Shown here one piece after another: positions 29,301 to 37,916 of a stretch of DNA of 64,000 bases. The stretch comes from an uncultured Flavobacteriales bacterium (GTDB taxonomy: Bacteria > Bacteroidota > Bacteroidia > Flavobacteriales_G > Salibacteraceae): the NCBI GenBank assembly GCA_913020435.1, contig CAJVZZ010000002.1, forward strand, positions 113,443 through 177,442. Reading direction: 5' to 3'. The position numbers and the translations under genes are program-made. Each line of letters starts with the position of its first letter. Within the stretch, counting starts at the first letter, position 1. Below the pieces are notes generated by a model. The model saw nothing but the letters and a program-made list of their open reading frames with translations, was not told the origin of the DNA and searched no databases.

Positions 29301-29718
29301 TTGGGATTTTGGAGATGGTGATTCTTCAAACTTTAGACTTCCAAAGCATATCTATAAAACAGATGGAATTTATACAGTAACGTATACTAACAGTAATCAA
29401 TGTAGATCAACAAGTGAATCTTTTGAGGTTACCGTTGTTACGTTAAACATTCTAGAGAATACTTCTGGAGCTACATTAACACTTTATCCTAACCCGAACA
29501 ACGGAGTATTTAATCTTGACTTTAAAGGTTTAAGTGCCAATGATATTTCTGTTTCGATTATGGATATAAACGGAAGAACCGTTTACAATGAAGCTTATGG
29601 AATATTAAGCGGTAACAGCAACAAAGCAGTTAATTTGGTTGGTGTTGCTTCAGGCTTCTATACGATTTCTGTCGAAGTAGATGGTGAAACATATCAAGAG
29701 AAGTTTATTGTAAAATAA
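26302..29718 (+). CDS. T9SS-secreted GEVED/beta-helix/PKD surface protein, paralogue of the upstream gene
   Basis: 1138 residues with the same order of parts as the gene 33 bases upstream: signal peptide (1-23, ending ESYAQ), GEVED domain (VFIDFNGDGNFSGNGEIVYN), CARDB-like segment (PANSAKMDIVTSPQSPVC), parallel beta-helix (about 330-720; NINIINCSFES, NLQIDNNIM), Ig-like repeats with conserved Cys, PKD (SWDFGDGDSSNF) and a type A T9SS sorting domain (LYPNPNNGVFNLDF). Both proteins begin their mature part with AQYCNPS/AQYCSPS. The pair looks like a tandem duplication followed by strong divergence, and they are probably cotranscribed and exported together. No enzymatic motif is seen. Confidence 0.9.
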   Translation: MKKFITYTSILALFLMIGAESYAQYCNPSTSRDWRNMDGVTTSGAIRDANVQGLAWSNGYTDRTNTARMIIQPGSSFQMTVSFDQSWSTGGNPVRVFIDFNGDGNFSGNGEIVYNSTSYSHPQTFVINIPNNPNIVKSGLTRMRVTGFGTTITDACYTRASYGNSVDIEVLIPPANSAKMDIVTSPQSPVCPGTLYQDFKVRYCNDGLGVLDSVEIGGIYKTTAASGLTLPDIRMPNVVIRDSVEPGACNIATVYNHAPGFKTGDTIIVWVSNPNGVPDSMDINDTIMYVVAPSITKKLWTVGDTSKGNDFMNLNLALDSFARVGGICDSLIIELDSSHNNYVSQYDFPKLAGAGPTVPIILRAKTNQGKNAKLTFDSCDVDNNYIISLNAISYLYIENIDFYSKNGFTTDHSRNIFMDNGSNNINIINCSFESDYANSNENNTLIYGAQVGDNVSVSGSNFFGGSDAIYIGGGSSHTITDCEFQGTYLTCIHFDGSSNLQIDNNIMSSLSTNIYSGSNEDQIGMGIFVDGTTDDLIIENNIVKSSNSQWPRYGVFVTDYNKASGTNWIYNNFLNIGQAWSSLEFRGITIQNSNFTQIANNNIAVNGNGGNNEGIFFSQGTGNAMWNNVIAIEVAGVAVNQASFGNVTISDYNNFYAPGNSIIEIGGTGGGNFTTLAAYQNATSLDANSKQLNPFFYDTKRNDLHVCNNALSKAGLAIQAISGDFDGDPRSATTPSIGADEFTPISDVKLTADYGLCPGDVTLLTAGRGNFGETAIWKDIATGTNLDTNQSVNISTPGEYSVTFFNACGVVVDTIEIITPDAVSLPNDTNMCFGTTLNVDATIVGGTIYNWNSADSTAVVAFTKQATYSVIATDNWGCISSDTFDITYSPAADFGMDSIIVCEGASKSILSNVDGTIGASFAWSGYSGDSTNQDPGATVSDFELPSKRAYVKVTVDHKGCISQDSILMKILGRPVITITDTVNGLLFKVTSNTSAGSAHSWDFGDGDSSNFRLPKHIYKTDGIYTVTYTNSNQCRSTSESFEVTVVTLNILENTSGATLTLYPNPNNGVFNLDFKGLSANDISVSIMDINGRTVYNEAYGILSGNSNKAVNLVGVASGFYTISVEVDGETYQEKFIVK

Positions 29719-29737
29719 ACATCACAAAATAGGACGT

Positions 29738-29767
29738 AAAAAAGGGGTGAAATTCACCCCTTTTTTT
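29738..29767. terminator. Bidirectional terminator between convergent genes
   Basis: A perfect inverted repeat, AAAAAAGGGGTGAA and TTCACCCCTTTTTT, with A-runs on one side and T-runs on the other, lies between the end of the beta-helix gene (29718, plus) and the end of alaS (29806, minus). It can work in both directions. Confidence 0.88.
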
Positions 29768-29805
29768 ATGCCTTATAATTTAGAAATCAATTAAAGCCTT
29801 AACAA

Positions 29806-32418
29806 CTAACTGATCCAGTCTTTTAGTTTTAGAAAAGCTTCTTCAATCCCCTTAAGGTTCTTTCCACCTGCAGTAGCAAAAAATGACTGACCTCCTCCTC
29901 CCCCGTTTATTGCTTTAGAGATAAGTTTAATACCCTCTCCAGCCATCAAAGACTTAGATTCAACAATTGCATCACAAACCAGCAAACTAACAGTCACCTT
30001 TTCCTTAGCTAAAGAAGCTATTCCTATTACCATATCATTGTTAGTCGCCTTCAATTCAAAAAGGACATCCTTTACATTTTTAGCTGGCACTGTAGTACTT
30101 CCAAAAAAAGACTTTATGTCATTACTATTTAATTCAGTATTCTCCTCTATAAAGGATTTAAATTCTTTGGCCTTAACTTTTTCAACAGCAAGCATTTGCT
30201 CACTTAGTATTACATTATTTTCTAATACTTCTTCTAAAGCCTTAATAGGTTGCTTTGAATTTTGAAGCTTTGACTTAACAATATTCAAATCGACCTGCTG
30301 TCCATTTAAATATTCCAAAGCCTTATTGGAAGTAATGGCTTCAATTCTTCTAATACCTGCTGCAACTGAAGATTCTCCTGTTATTTTAAACAACCGAATC
30401 TCGCTAGTTTGCGACACATGAGTACCTCCGCATAATTCTACAGACTCACCAAAACCAATCATTCTTACCTTATCGCCATACTTCTCGCCAAAAAGCATCA
30501 TTGCCCCTGCTTCATTTGCCTCCTCCATTGAAGCAGTACGGTTCTCCTTAAGCAGAAGATTATCAAATACCAAATCATTAACTTTTTCTTCAATCGACTT
30601 CAACTGATCTGATGAAATTTTTTGAAAATGAGAAAAATCAAATCTTAAATAATCGCCAGAAACGAATGAACCTTTTTGCTCAACGTGATTCCCTAATAAT
30701 TTCCTTAGTTCTAAATGCAACAAATGCGTGGCTGTATGATTTGCTTGTGCTAGTTTTCGAAGGCTAATATCAACTTCAGCTATCAAGCTAGAATTTAAGT
30801 TCAACCCAAAGTCTTTCGTAGTGACAATTATTAAATCATTTTCCTTCTTCGTATCGATAACTTTGACAACAATTGTGTCTTGTTTTAAAATTCCAGCATC
30901 ACCAACTTGGCCTCCACCTTGAGGGTAAAATGGTGTTTTATTCAAGACTATTTGATAAAACTTTTTTCCTTTAGTTTCAATCTCCCTATATTTAATAATA
31001 ATTGCTTCTGATGTTAGTTCATCATATCCTGTAAAAATTTGAGAGACATTATTTTCATTTTCAATCCAATCATCTGTTGTAACAACATTTGAGTTTCGTG
31101 ATCTATTTTTTTGCAGCTCCAATTCCTTTGTAAATCCATCCATATCAACCAAAGCATTATGCTCTAGAGCAATCAGCTCGGTTAAATCAATTGGAAAACC
31201 AAATGTGTCATATAATTCAAAGGCTTGTTTTCCTTCAATTTTACTGCTGGATTTTAACGCCTTTTCCAACTTTACGATACCTTTTGCTAGTGTGCGTAAA
31301 AAAGACTCTTCCTCCTCCTTAATTACAGTACCAATAAGTTTTTCTTGTGCTTTTAGTTCAATAAAATGATCTCCTAGTTGCTCAATTAAAACAGGTACCA
31401 ATTCATGCATAAAAGGTTGATCGAAATCCAAAAAACTATAGCCGTACCGCACAGCTCTTCGCAATATTCTTCTGATAACATAGCCAGCTCCCGTGTTAGA
31501 GGGTAGTTGCCCATCAGCAATAGAAAACGACACAGCTCTAACATGATCCGAAATCACTCTAAAAGCAACATCTTCTTTACTATCAGAGGATTTAAATACC
31601 TTCTTCGACAAGATTTCAAGTTTAGAAATCATTGGGCTAAAAACATCAGTATCGTAATTTGACTGCTTTTTTTGAAGTGCCATAGCAAGTCTCTCTAGCC
31701 CCATACCAGTGTCGACATGTTTATTAGGTAGATCAGATAGTTTTCCTTTGGAATCTCTATTAAATTGAATGAAAACTAGGTTCCATATTTCAATAACCAA
31801 AGGATGATCTTTATTTACAAGACTTTTTCCATCTAAAACTCTTCGGTCAGCTTCAGGGCGTAAATCAATATGAATTTCAGAACAAGGCCCGCAAGGTCCC
31901 ATTTCTCCCATTTCCCAAAAATTATCCTTCTTATCGCACCTTATTATTCTATCCTTATCTGTAAGCTTCGACCATATATCTTCCGCTTCAATATCAGCTT
32001 CAGTTGAATCTTCTTTATCACCTTCAAAAACAGTAACATAAAGTCTGTCCTTGTCAAGCTTATAGACTTCAGTCAATAGTTCCCAAGCCCAATTTATTGC
32101 GTCTTCTTTGAAGTAATCTCCAAAAGACCAATTCCCTAACATTTCGAACATCGTATGATGGTAAGTATCGACACCTACCTCTTCTAAATCATTGTGTTTT
32201 CCTGAAACCCTAAGGCACTTTTGCGAATTAGAAATACGCTTAATATCCGAAGCCCTATTCCCAAGGAATATGTCCTTGAACTGATTCATACCAGCATTCG
32301 TAAACATCAAGGTTGGGTCGTTTTTCACAACCATAGGCGCTGATGCTTCAATAAGGTGTCCTTTTGATTCAAAAAACTCCAAAAACTTTTGCCTTATTTC
32401 GTTTACTTCCCAGTTCAT
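29806..32418 (-). CDS. alaS: Alanyl-tRNA synthetase
   Basis: 870 residues, normal family length. The class II catalytic core starts with RQKFLEFFESKGH and contains the motif region TNAGMNQFKDIFLG and KHNDLEEVG. The tRNA-recognition region follows, then the editing domain with zinc-ligand motifs HTATHLLH and CGGTH, and a DHHA1 domain with the Gly-rich stretch AINGGGGGQSFFATAGG. It charges tRNA-Ala and clears mischarged Ser/Gly. The gene is single, with its own promoter candidate at 32502-32509 and a bidirectional terminator downstream. Confidence 0.98.
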   Translation of the reverse strand: MNWEVNEIRQKFLEFFESKGHLIEASAPMVVKNDPTLMFTNAGMNQFKDIFLGNRASDIKRISNSQKCLRVSGKHNDLEEVGVDTYHHTMFEMLGNWSFGDYFKEDAINWAWELLTEVYKLDKDRLYVTVFEGDKEDSTEADIEAEDIWSKLTDKDRIIRCDKKDNFWEMGEMGPCGPCSEIHIDLRPEADRRVLDGKSLVNKDHPLVIEIWNLVFIQFNRDSKGKLSDLPNKHVDTGMGLERLAMALQKKQSNYDTDVFSPMISKLEILSKKVFKSSDSKEDVAFRVISDHVRAVSFSIADGQLPSNTGAGYVIRRILRRAVRYGYSFLDFDQPFMHELVPVLIEQLGDHFIELKAQEKLIGTVIKEEEESFLRTLAKGIVKLEKALKSSSKIEGKQAFELYDTFGFPIDLTELIALEHNALVDMDGFTKELELQKNRSRNSNVVTTDDWIENENNVSQIFTGYDELTSEAIIIKYREIETKGKKFYQIVLNKTPFYPQGGGQVGDAGILKQDTIVVKVIDTKKENDLIIVTTKDFGLNLNSSLIAEVDISLRKLAQANHTATHLLHLELRKLLGNHVEQKGSFVSGDYLRFDFSHFQKISSDQLKSIEEKVNDLVFDNLLLKENRTASMEEANEAGAMMLFGEKYGDKVRMIGFGESVELCGGTHVSQTSEIRLFKITGESSVAAGIRRIEAITSNKALEYLNGQQVDLNIVKSKLQNSKQPIKALEEVLENNVILSEQMLAVEKVKAKEFKSFIEENTELNSNDIKSFFGSTTVPAKNVKDVLFELKATNNDMVIGIASLAKEKVTVSLLVCDAIVESKSLMAGEGIKLISKAINGGGGGQSFFATAGGKNLKGIEEAFLKLKDWIS

Positions 32419-32501
32419 TTTTTTCTTTTAAAATTCTTCATTAAAATTACCGCTGAGCACTATCTTACCGAGCCCTTTATAGCGCAAATTTTCAACTAGC
32501 G

Positions 32502-32509
32502 CAAATTTA
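32502..32509 (-). promoter_or_regulatory. Candidate -7 element (TAAATTTG) for alaS
   Basis: Exact TAnnTTTG on the minus strand, 84 bases before the alaS ATG. It lies 11 bases from the oppositely oriented -7 box at 32521-32528, so the two promoters would overlap back to back. Confidence 0.45.
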
Positions 32510-32520
32510 GGTTTATTCAA

Positions 32521-32528
32521 TAACTTTG
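32521..32528 (+). promoter_or_regulatory. Candidate -7 element (TAACTTTG) for the M23 peptidase gene
   Basis: Exact TAnnTTTG, 33 bases before the ATG at 32562. No TTTG -33 box at the ideal spacing; the alaS -7 box occupies that space on the other strand. Confidence 0.5.
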
Positions 32529-32561
32529 TACATTGAAAATATTAAGCTAGTCTTGATATAA

Positions 32562-33533
32562 ATGGCAAGTAAAAAATACAAATACAATACAAAGACATTA
32601 AGCTATGAGCAAATTGAGCTCACGGCTAAGGACCGTTTATTCAAACTTGTAACGTATACCCTTAGTGGAATTGTGTTTGCGACTCTGTTTCTTATTGTTA
32701 CATTTTTCTTTTTTGATACACCTGAGGAAAGACAACTTAAACGAGAAAATGAAAAGCTAGTTCACGAATACGAACTACTAAACAATAAGCTCGAAAATGT
32801 TTCGAAAGTTTTATCTAATATTCAAGAAAGGGACGATAATATATACCGTGTAATTCTTGAAGCTGAACCTATTGCAGATAACTTGAGGAAATCGGGAATT
32901 GGTGGTGTCAATCGATATGCTCAATTAGAGGGATATAATAACTCTTCTATTCTTATAAAAACGGCTAAAAAGTTGGATGAACTTACCAAACAGATCTACA
33001 TCCAGTCTAAATCCTTTGATGAAGTTCTTGAAATGGCAAGTAAAAAAGAGCAAATGCTTGCAAGTATTCCTTCTATCATGCCGTTGAAAAGTGAAGACTT
33101 AAAAAGAATAAGTTCTGGGTTTGGAATAAGAATGCATCCTATTTTAAAGATTCGAAAAATGCATGAAGGACAAGATTTTACTGCGCCAACTGGAACCCAA
33201 ATTTTCGCAACTGGCAGCGGAACAGTTTCCAAAGTAGAAAAAAGGAGATTTGGTTTTGGATTTCATGTAATTGTAGACCATGGTTATGGATATAAAACCA
33301 TCTATGCGCATATGAGTAGGATTAATATTCGTAAAGGACAAAAAGTAAATCGAGGCGATGTATTAGGTTTAGTTGGTAGTACGGGTAGCAGTACTGCTCC
33401 GCACCTGCACTATGAAGTCTTAAAAAATGGTGTTAAAATCGACCCTGTAAACTACTATTATCAAGACCTTTCTCCAGACCAATTTCAACAAATAATTGAT
33501 TTATCAGACCAACCCATACAATCATTTGACTAA
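32562..33533 (+). CDS. M23 family metallopeptidase (LytM-type peptidoglycan hydrolase or regulator)
   Basis: 323 residues. One membrane helix (about 33-54) anchors the protein in the inner membrane, followed by a coiled coil (about 60-95, QLKRENEKLVHEYELLNNKL) and a C-terminal M23 domain (about 190-295). Zinc and catalytic motifs are complete: HPILKIRKMHEGQDF (HxxxxxxxxHxGxD), YKTIYAHMSR and HLHYEVL. It should cut peptide cross-bridges in the periplasm, as in other M23 proteins with coiled coils that work at growth or division sites. The MerR-type gene follows 47 bases downstream. Confidence 0.93.
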   Translation: MASKKYKYNTKTLSYEQIELTAKDRLFKLVTYTLSGIVFATLFLIVTFFFFDTPEERQLKRENEKLVHEYELLNNKLENVSKVLSNIQERDDNIYRVILEAEPIADNLRKSGIGGVNRYAQLEGYNNSSILIKTAKKLDELTKQIYIQSKSFDEVLEMASKKEQMLASIPSIMPLKSEDLKRISSGFGIRMHPILKIRKMHEGQDFTAPTGTQIFATGSGTVSKVEKRRFGFGFHVIVDHGYGYKTIYAHMSRINIRKGQKVNRGDVLGLVGSTGSSTAPHLHYEVLKNGVKIDPVNYYYQDLSPDQFQQIIDLSDQPIQSFD

Positions 33534-33580
33534 CAGTACTTTTGATTACTTTAGTGACACTATAAAATTAAGTAGATATT

Positions 33581-33919
33581 TTGCCTTATCGCGAAAGAGA
33601 AATAACAAAATTGTATTACAGCATCGGAGAAGTAGCCAAAATTTTTGAGGTTAATTCTTCGTTGATACGTTTTTGGGAAAGTGAATTTGATATTCTCAAA
33701 CCCAAAAAGAATAAAAAAGGCAATCGTCTTTTTACTCAAAAAGACTTGGCTTATCTCAAAATTATATACGATTTAGTTAAAGAGAAGGGGCACACACTAG
33801 AGGGTGCAAAAAGAGCATTAAAAGACGATCGAAATGCGTTGCTTGAACGACAAGAACTAAAAGATCGATTGATAAAAATCAGATCACAACTTGTTCACTT
33901 ACTAGAAGAAATTAGTTAG
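33581..33919 (+). CDS. MerR-family transcriptional regulator
   Basis: 112 residues. The start is a TTG giving MPYREREITKLYYSIGEVAK; the only alternatives lie inside the conserved helix-turn-helix, and family members in the phylum begin with this MPYxEr pattern. The MerR HTH (about 12-80: YSIGEVAKIF, LIRFWESEFDIL, LFTQKDLAYLKII) is followed by a short coiled coil, with no effector domain. The target is unknown. The stop codon overlaps the end of the convergent hldD gene by 4 bases. Confidence 0.88.
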   Translation: MPYREREITKLYYSIGEVAKIFEVNSSLIRFWESEFDILKPKKNKKGNRLFTQKDLAYLKIIYDLVKEKGHTLEGAKRALKDDRNALLERQELKDRLIKIRSQLVHLLEEIS

Positions 33920-34887
33920 TAATAGCTGCCTTCTATTAAATAGTTGGTAACATAATCCTCCACCCCTTTTTCCAAAGAAGTGAATTCATTTGTGTAACCA
34001 ATTGATTTTAATTTACTTATATCTGCCTCAGTAAAATATTGGTACTTATCCCTAATGTCTTTTGGTGTTGGAATATAGGAAATTGCAGGCTCCAGTTTAA
34101 GAGCTTCAAAAGTAGACTGCACTAAAGCGTTAAAAGAGCGAGCTTTTCCTGTTCCTAAATTATATAATCCTGAATTTTCAGCTTTGCGATTATTCAACAT
34201 AAAAAATAATACTTCTACAACATCTTTCACATAAATAAAATCTCGCAATTGCTCACCATTTTGATAATTTGAATTATGCGATTGAAATAACTTCATCGCA
34301 CCTGTTGACGTTATTTGATTATACGCATGCCATATTACAGAGGCCATCCTGCCTTTGTGATACTCATTTGGCCCATAGACATTAAAGAACTTAAAGCCAG
34401 CCCAGAAATAAGGGTGTTTTTCTTGTTTCAATGCCCATATATCGAAATCATTCTTTGACTCGCCGTAAGGGTTTAAGGGTTTCAATTCGATAGGAAGCGT
34501 ATGATCGTCTTTGTAACCAAATTCTCCTAATCCATAAGTTGCTGCTGATGATGCGTAAACAAATGGAATAGAATTCTTACTGCATATCTTCCATAAATAC
34601 TTTGTATAGTTCAGATTCAATTCGTCAAAAATTGCAACATCGAACTCCGTTGTATCAGTTCTTGCACCTATATGATATACAAACTCTACTAACTTATGAT
34701 TATCATTCAACCATTCTGTAAAATCGTTTCGATCAACTAAAGCTTTGAACTTTTTGTTATCGTAATTAGCTTTTTTCCTCTCTTGTGAAAAATCATCAAC
34801 TAATATCAATTCAAAAAAACCTTGTTGATTCAATTTTTCAACCAAACAACTTCCAATAAACCCCGCAGCACCTGTAACAACTATCAT
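33916..34887 (-). CDS. hldD: ADP-L-glycero-D-manno-heptose 6-epimerase
   Basis: 323 residues, extended short-chain dehydrogenase fold. The NAD(P) site is VTGAAGFIGSCLVEKL at the N-terminus, followed by catalytic Ser-Ser in YASSAATYG and Tyr/Lys in NPYGESKNDFD. The segment KFFNVYGPNEYHKGRMASV is typical of HldD. It converts ADP-D-glycero-D-manno-heptose to the L-glycero form, the donor for LPS inner core. The rest of the heptose pathway is not in the window. Single gene with a candidate -7 box at 34907-34914. Confidence 0.93.
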   Translation of the reverse strand: MIVVTGAAGFIGSCLVEKLNQQGFFELILVDDFSQERKKANYDNKKFKALVDRNDFTEWLNDNHKLVEFVYHIGARTDTTEFDVAIFDELNLNYTKYLWKICSKNSIPFVYASSAATYGLGEFGYKDDHTLPIELKPLNPYGESKNDFDIWALKQEKHPYFWAGFKFFNVYGPNEYHKGRMASVIWHAYNQITSTGAMKLFQSHNSNYQNGEQLRDFIYVKDVVEVLFFMLNNRKAENSGLYNLGTGKARSFNALVQSTFEALKLEPAISYIPTPKDIRDKYQYFTEADISKLKSIGYTNEFTSLEKGVEDYVTNYLIEGSYY

Positions 34888-34906
34888 ATTTATACTAATA
34901 TAAAAA

Positions 34907-34914
34907 CAAAGGTA
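34907..34914 (-). promoter_or_regulatory. Candidate -7 element (TACCTTTG) for hldD
   Basis: Exact TAnnTTTG on the minus strand, 19 bases before the hldD ATG, which would give a short leader. No -33 box at the ideal spacing. Confidence 0.45.
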
Positions 34915-34963
34915 GCCTTTGAAAAATTTATGCTCCTATTCCTTCTCCAAATTTTCGGAACTT

Positions 34964-34971
34964 TATATTTG
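34964..34971 (+). promoter_or_regulatory. Candidate -7 element (TATATTTG) for fabD
   Basis: Exact TAnnTTTG, 22 bases before the ATG at 34994. Its position also argues against the longer frame opening at 34919, which would start upstream of the promoter. Confidence 0.5.
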
Positions 34972-34993
34972 CCACAAATTACAACTGAAGATT

Positions 34994-35875
34994 ATGAAAG
35001 CATACGTTTTTCCTGGACAAGGATCACAATTTATAGGAATGGGAAAGGATTTATACGATTCTAATCCTAATTCAAAGGCCTTATTTGAACAAGCAAATAA
35101 CATCCTTGGCTTTGACATCGTGAATATAATGTTCAATGGAACCGTTGAAGAGCTGAAACAAACCAAAGTAACACAACCTGCAATTTTTCTCCATTCTACA
35201 ATCCTTGCTGCTAGCTTGGGCAATAATTTTAAACCCGACATGGTTGCTGGTCATTCACTTGGCGAATTATCTGCATTAGTCGCAAATAAAGTCCTTCAAT
35301 TTGAAGATGGGCTTAGATTAGTGTCACAAAGAGCAATGGCAATGCAAAAAGCCTGTGAAGCTGAGCCATCAACTATGGCGGCAATAATTGGGCTTGATGA
35401 TAATGTAGTGGAAGAAATTTGTAAAAGTATTGATGGTGTAGTTGTTGCTGCGAATTACAATTGTCCTGGCCAATTGGTTATTTCTGGAAATACTCTAGCA
35501 GTGCAGGATACTTGCGAAAAACTTACTGAAGCTGGAGCAAAAAGAGCTCTATTACTTCCAGTTGGTGGAGCATTTCATTCTCCTTTAATGGAACCCGCCA
35601 GAGCGGAACTTGCTGCAGCAATAGCCAATACTAAGTTTTCAACCGGTATTTGTCCTATTTACCAAAATGTTACTGCAGGCGCAATATCCAGTCCTGAAGA
35701 AATAAAAGAGAATTTAATGGCTCAATTAACTGCGCCTGTACGTTGGACTCAAACTATGCAAAACATGATTGCGGATGGTGCGACATCTTTCACTGAGGTA
35801 GGTCCAGGCAAGGTACTTCAAGGCTTAGTTAAAAAAGTAGATCGTGCTATGCACACAGAGAGTGCTAACTCTTAA
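34994..35875 (+). CDS. fabD: Malonyl-CoA:ACP acyltransferase
   Basis: 293 residues from the ATG at 34994 (MKAYVFPGQGSQFIGMG), the standard FabD start; an in-frame start 25 codons earlier is rejected because the extra residues are not family-like and a promoter box lies inside them. The nucleophile Ser is in VAGHSLGELSAL, with the Arg in LVSQRAMAMQ and the catalytic His in GGAFHSPLME. It loads malonate onto acyl carrier protein for fatty acid synthesis and so feeds the lipid A and phospholipid pathways. The secreted unknown protein follows 5 bases later, probably cotranscribed. Confidence 0.95.
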   Translation: MKAYVFPGQGSQFIGMGKDLYDSNPNSKALFEQANNILGFDIVNIMFNGTVEELKQTKVTQPAIFLHSTILAASLGNNFKPDMVAGHSLGELSALVANKVLQFEDGLRLVSQRAMAMQKACEAEPSTMAAIIGLDDNVVEEICKSIDGVVVAANYNCPGQLVISGNTLAVQDTCEKLTEAGAKRALLLPVGGAFHSPLMEPARAELAAAIANTKFSTGICPIYQNVTAGAISSPEEIKENLMAQLTAPVRWTQTMQNMIADGATSFTEVGPGKVLQGLVKKVDRAMHTESANS

Positions 35876-35880
35876 TTAAC

Positions 35881-36789
35881 ATGTTACAAAAGTCACTATT
35901 CATTATTTTTATTCTTGGATTAGTTCTAAACCCACTTGATGTTTTGGCCAAGGAAAAAATCATTGCTAAAAGTGGCAAAAAACCAAAGTGGGTAAAAGCT
36001 GAACAAACTGATTTATTAAGAATTCAAGTAAAGTCGCAAACATTGTATGCAGCTAAGCTGAAGGCTAAAAATCAGTTTGAAAAAAGCCTTAATACTGCTA
36101 TTGTGTATAAATTAGGTGCAAAATTTGACAGTCTTAGAAAAAATAGAATTTCAGATTTTATCACACATTATCACTGGTCTGAGATAAAAGGGAAGTCATT
36201 TGCGAAAATTTATGGTATTCACGATACTATACTTGCTGATATCTATTGGGAGAAATATAGGTTATCAAAGGGTGGTTATCTTTTTAGTTACAGCGCTCTA
36301 TTCAATTGTTCTAATGAAGAAATTGATAAAATCGCCAGTCAATTCGAGCTTCTTGACACCAAGATTACATCAAGGTTAAATCCGATAAAGAGCAAAATCG
36401 ATCAAAAAAACTCAATCTCCTGGATGTTCGCGGCTAAAGACAGCCTTTTTTCAATTCTAGAAGTTGCACCTAAAAACTACCATGGAAAGATACTATCCAT
36501 GATTAAACAAATAGAATTAGGACTAGATTTAGTGCAAATTAAAATCCTAAAGAAAGACAATAATTTACTTAAAATTCAAGTAACTATTAATGGTTCAGTA
36601 ATCCCTATAGAGTATAATCCTAAAGTGTCCTCTACTTGTGCAAAGATCAAAAGCACAGCCTTGTATGACAATTCTTGCACCATATATTTTGATAGCAGCT
36701 ATTGTTTAACTCAAGACCCAGAAAGTGGATTCAAAATTGACTTAGGATACGCGAATCAAGTACTCAGAAGGTCCATCTTGATTTTTTAA
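35881..36789 (+). CDS. Secreted protein of unknown function (LPP20-like start)
   Basis: 302 residues. A signal peptide (about 1-23, LFIIFILGLVLNPLDVLAK) is followed by a segment (KKPKWVKAEQTDLLRIQVKS ... AKLKAKNQFEKSL) that resembles the Pro-Trp and Ala-rich helix arrangement of LPP20-like lipoproteins, though without a lipobox Cys. The C-terminal part has a few conserved-looking Cys. I do not recognise a function. It follows fabD by 5 bases and overlaps the end of the convergent gene at 36786 by 4 bases. Confidence 0.75.
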   Translation: MLQKSLFIIFILGLVLNPLDVLAKEKIIAKSGKKPKWVKAEQTDLLRIQVKSQTLYAAKLKAKNQFEKSLNTAIVYKLGAKFDSLRKNRISDFITHYHWSEIKGKSFAKIYGIHDTILADIYWEKYRLSKGGYLFSYSALFNCSNEEIDKIASQFELLDTKITSRLNPIKSKIDQKNSISWMFAAKDSLFSILEVAPKNYHGKILSMIKQIELGLDLVQIKILKKDNNLLKIQVTINGSVIPIEYNPKVSSTCAKIKSTALYDNSCTIYFDSSYCLTQDPESGFKIDLGYANQVLRRSILIF

Positions 36790-37754
36790 GGCTTGAGTTC
36801 GTTAATCCACATTTCAGTTTCTTGAAACATTCTAATATTCAAGATTTTTTCTTCTTCTTGAACTAAAATTAGCTCTTTAGCCTGAACCCGAGATTTTTCA
36901 TCACTAATTGGTTCCGGGGATACTTTATTTGCCTCAATCAAAACCTCCAGATACTCATCTTCAAGACCATAATCTTTTATAAAACTTACCAAAAATTCTT
37001 TTCCTTGAACATCATTTGCCAATAAATCAGCAAAACGCCGCACATCAGAGATGTTTAATTTCCTTTCTACGTAATACTCCAAACTTTCCAAGTTTCTAGA
37101 AGCTTCCAACATGTTCTTGCTATTAACTGCTTCGATTAATAATTGATCACTCATCATTACACATTCACCCTCAAATTCGGGCAAGTTTAACAACGCTCCG
37201 ATAGCTTTCAATTGCTGTCCTTCATGGATTTTGACTTGAACCATATTCATGAATTCCAAACATTGTAATACATTCCTTGAATAGATTTCCTCTCTACCGC
37301 TCCTTATTATATTTTGTACATCTTCATTTTCTATTGAAACCGACTTTATCGCTTCTATTAAAGCAGAAGTTTCATCAGATTGTTTCGTGACTATTTTCAT
37401 TGAATTAGAGGCTGTCTGCTGCTTTGAAATGTTATCTATTACATAAAAATCTAATAAGACAACAATTGAAGTTTGAGCCTTTTTTTCAATTATATTAATT
37501 TTTTCAAATGAATATTTCAAATACAACATATATGGAGAAATAGTATTTTCTGCTAGTTTACCATTTTCACTAATTATTCGATCCAGGGAAGTAATAATCG
37601 TTAGTAAGTCATTCATCTCCATTTGCTGCGCATTTATGATGGCAGGCGAAAGTCCAATTTCATTATACATCTCTTGATTCTGCAATTCAATTTCTTGAGC
37701 TATCAAATTTAACGACAACATAAATACAGCAGACAACACAATTAATACTTTCAT
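36786..37754 (-). CDS. Secreted protein of unknown function
   Basis: 322 residues from the ATG at 37754 (MKVLIVLSAVFMLSLNLIAQ), which gives a clean signal peptide; the longer frame from 37871 adds 39 residues with no sense. The mature part is mostly alpha-helical and acidic, with a region (TSIVVLLDFYVIDNISKQQTA) that could be a beta hairpin and an Asp/Glu-rich C-terminus. No motif is recognised. It is convergent with the other secreted unknown gene, overlapping by 4 bases. Confidence 0.75.
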   Translation of the reverse strand: MKVLIVLSAVFMLSLNLIAQEIELQNQEMYNEIGLSPAIINAQQMEMNDLLTIITSLDRIISENGKLAENTISPYMLYLKYSFEKINIIEKKAQTSIVVLLDFYVIDNISKQQTASNSMKIVTKQSDETSALIEAIKSVSIENEDVQNIIRSGREEIYSRNVLQCLEFMNMVQVKIHEGQQLKAIGALLNLPEFEGECVMMSDQLLIEAVNSKNMLEASRNLESLEYYVERKLNISDVRRFADLLANDVQGKEFLVSFIKDYGLEDEYLEVLIEANKVSPEPISDEKSRVQAKELILVQEEEKILNIRMFQETEMWINELKP

Positions 37755-37916
37755 AATTCTAAGTTTTAGTATAGCATAACTAATTTTTATGCCAAACAAA
37801 CTTAAGGAGTCTGCCTCTAGTTTTATGAATCGTTTGTGTAAATTATGTTGGTAAGAAATTATCCATTCCAAAAAGTTTCAAAAGCGTATTTTAGTCTTTA
37901 TACAATCAAATAAATT

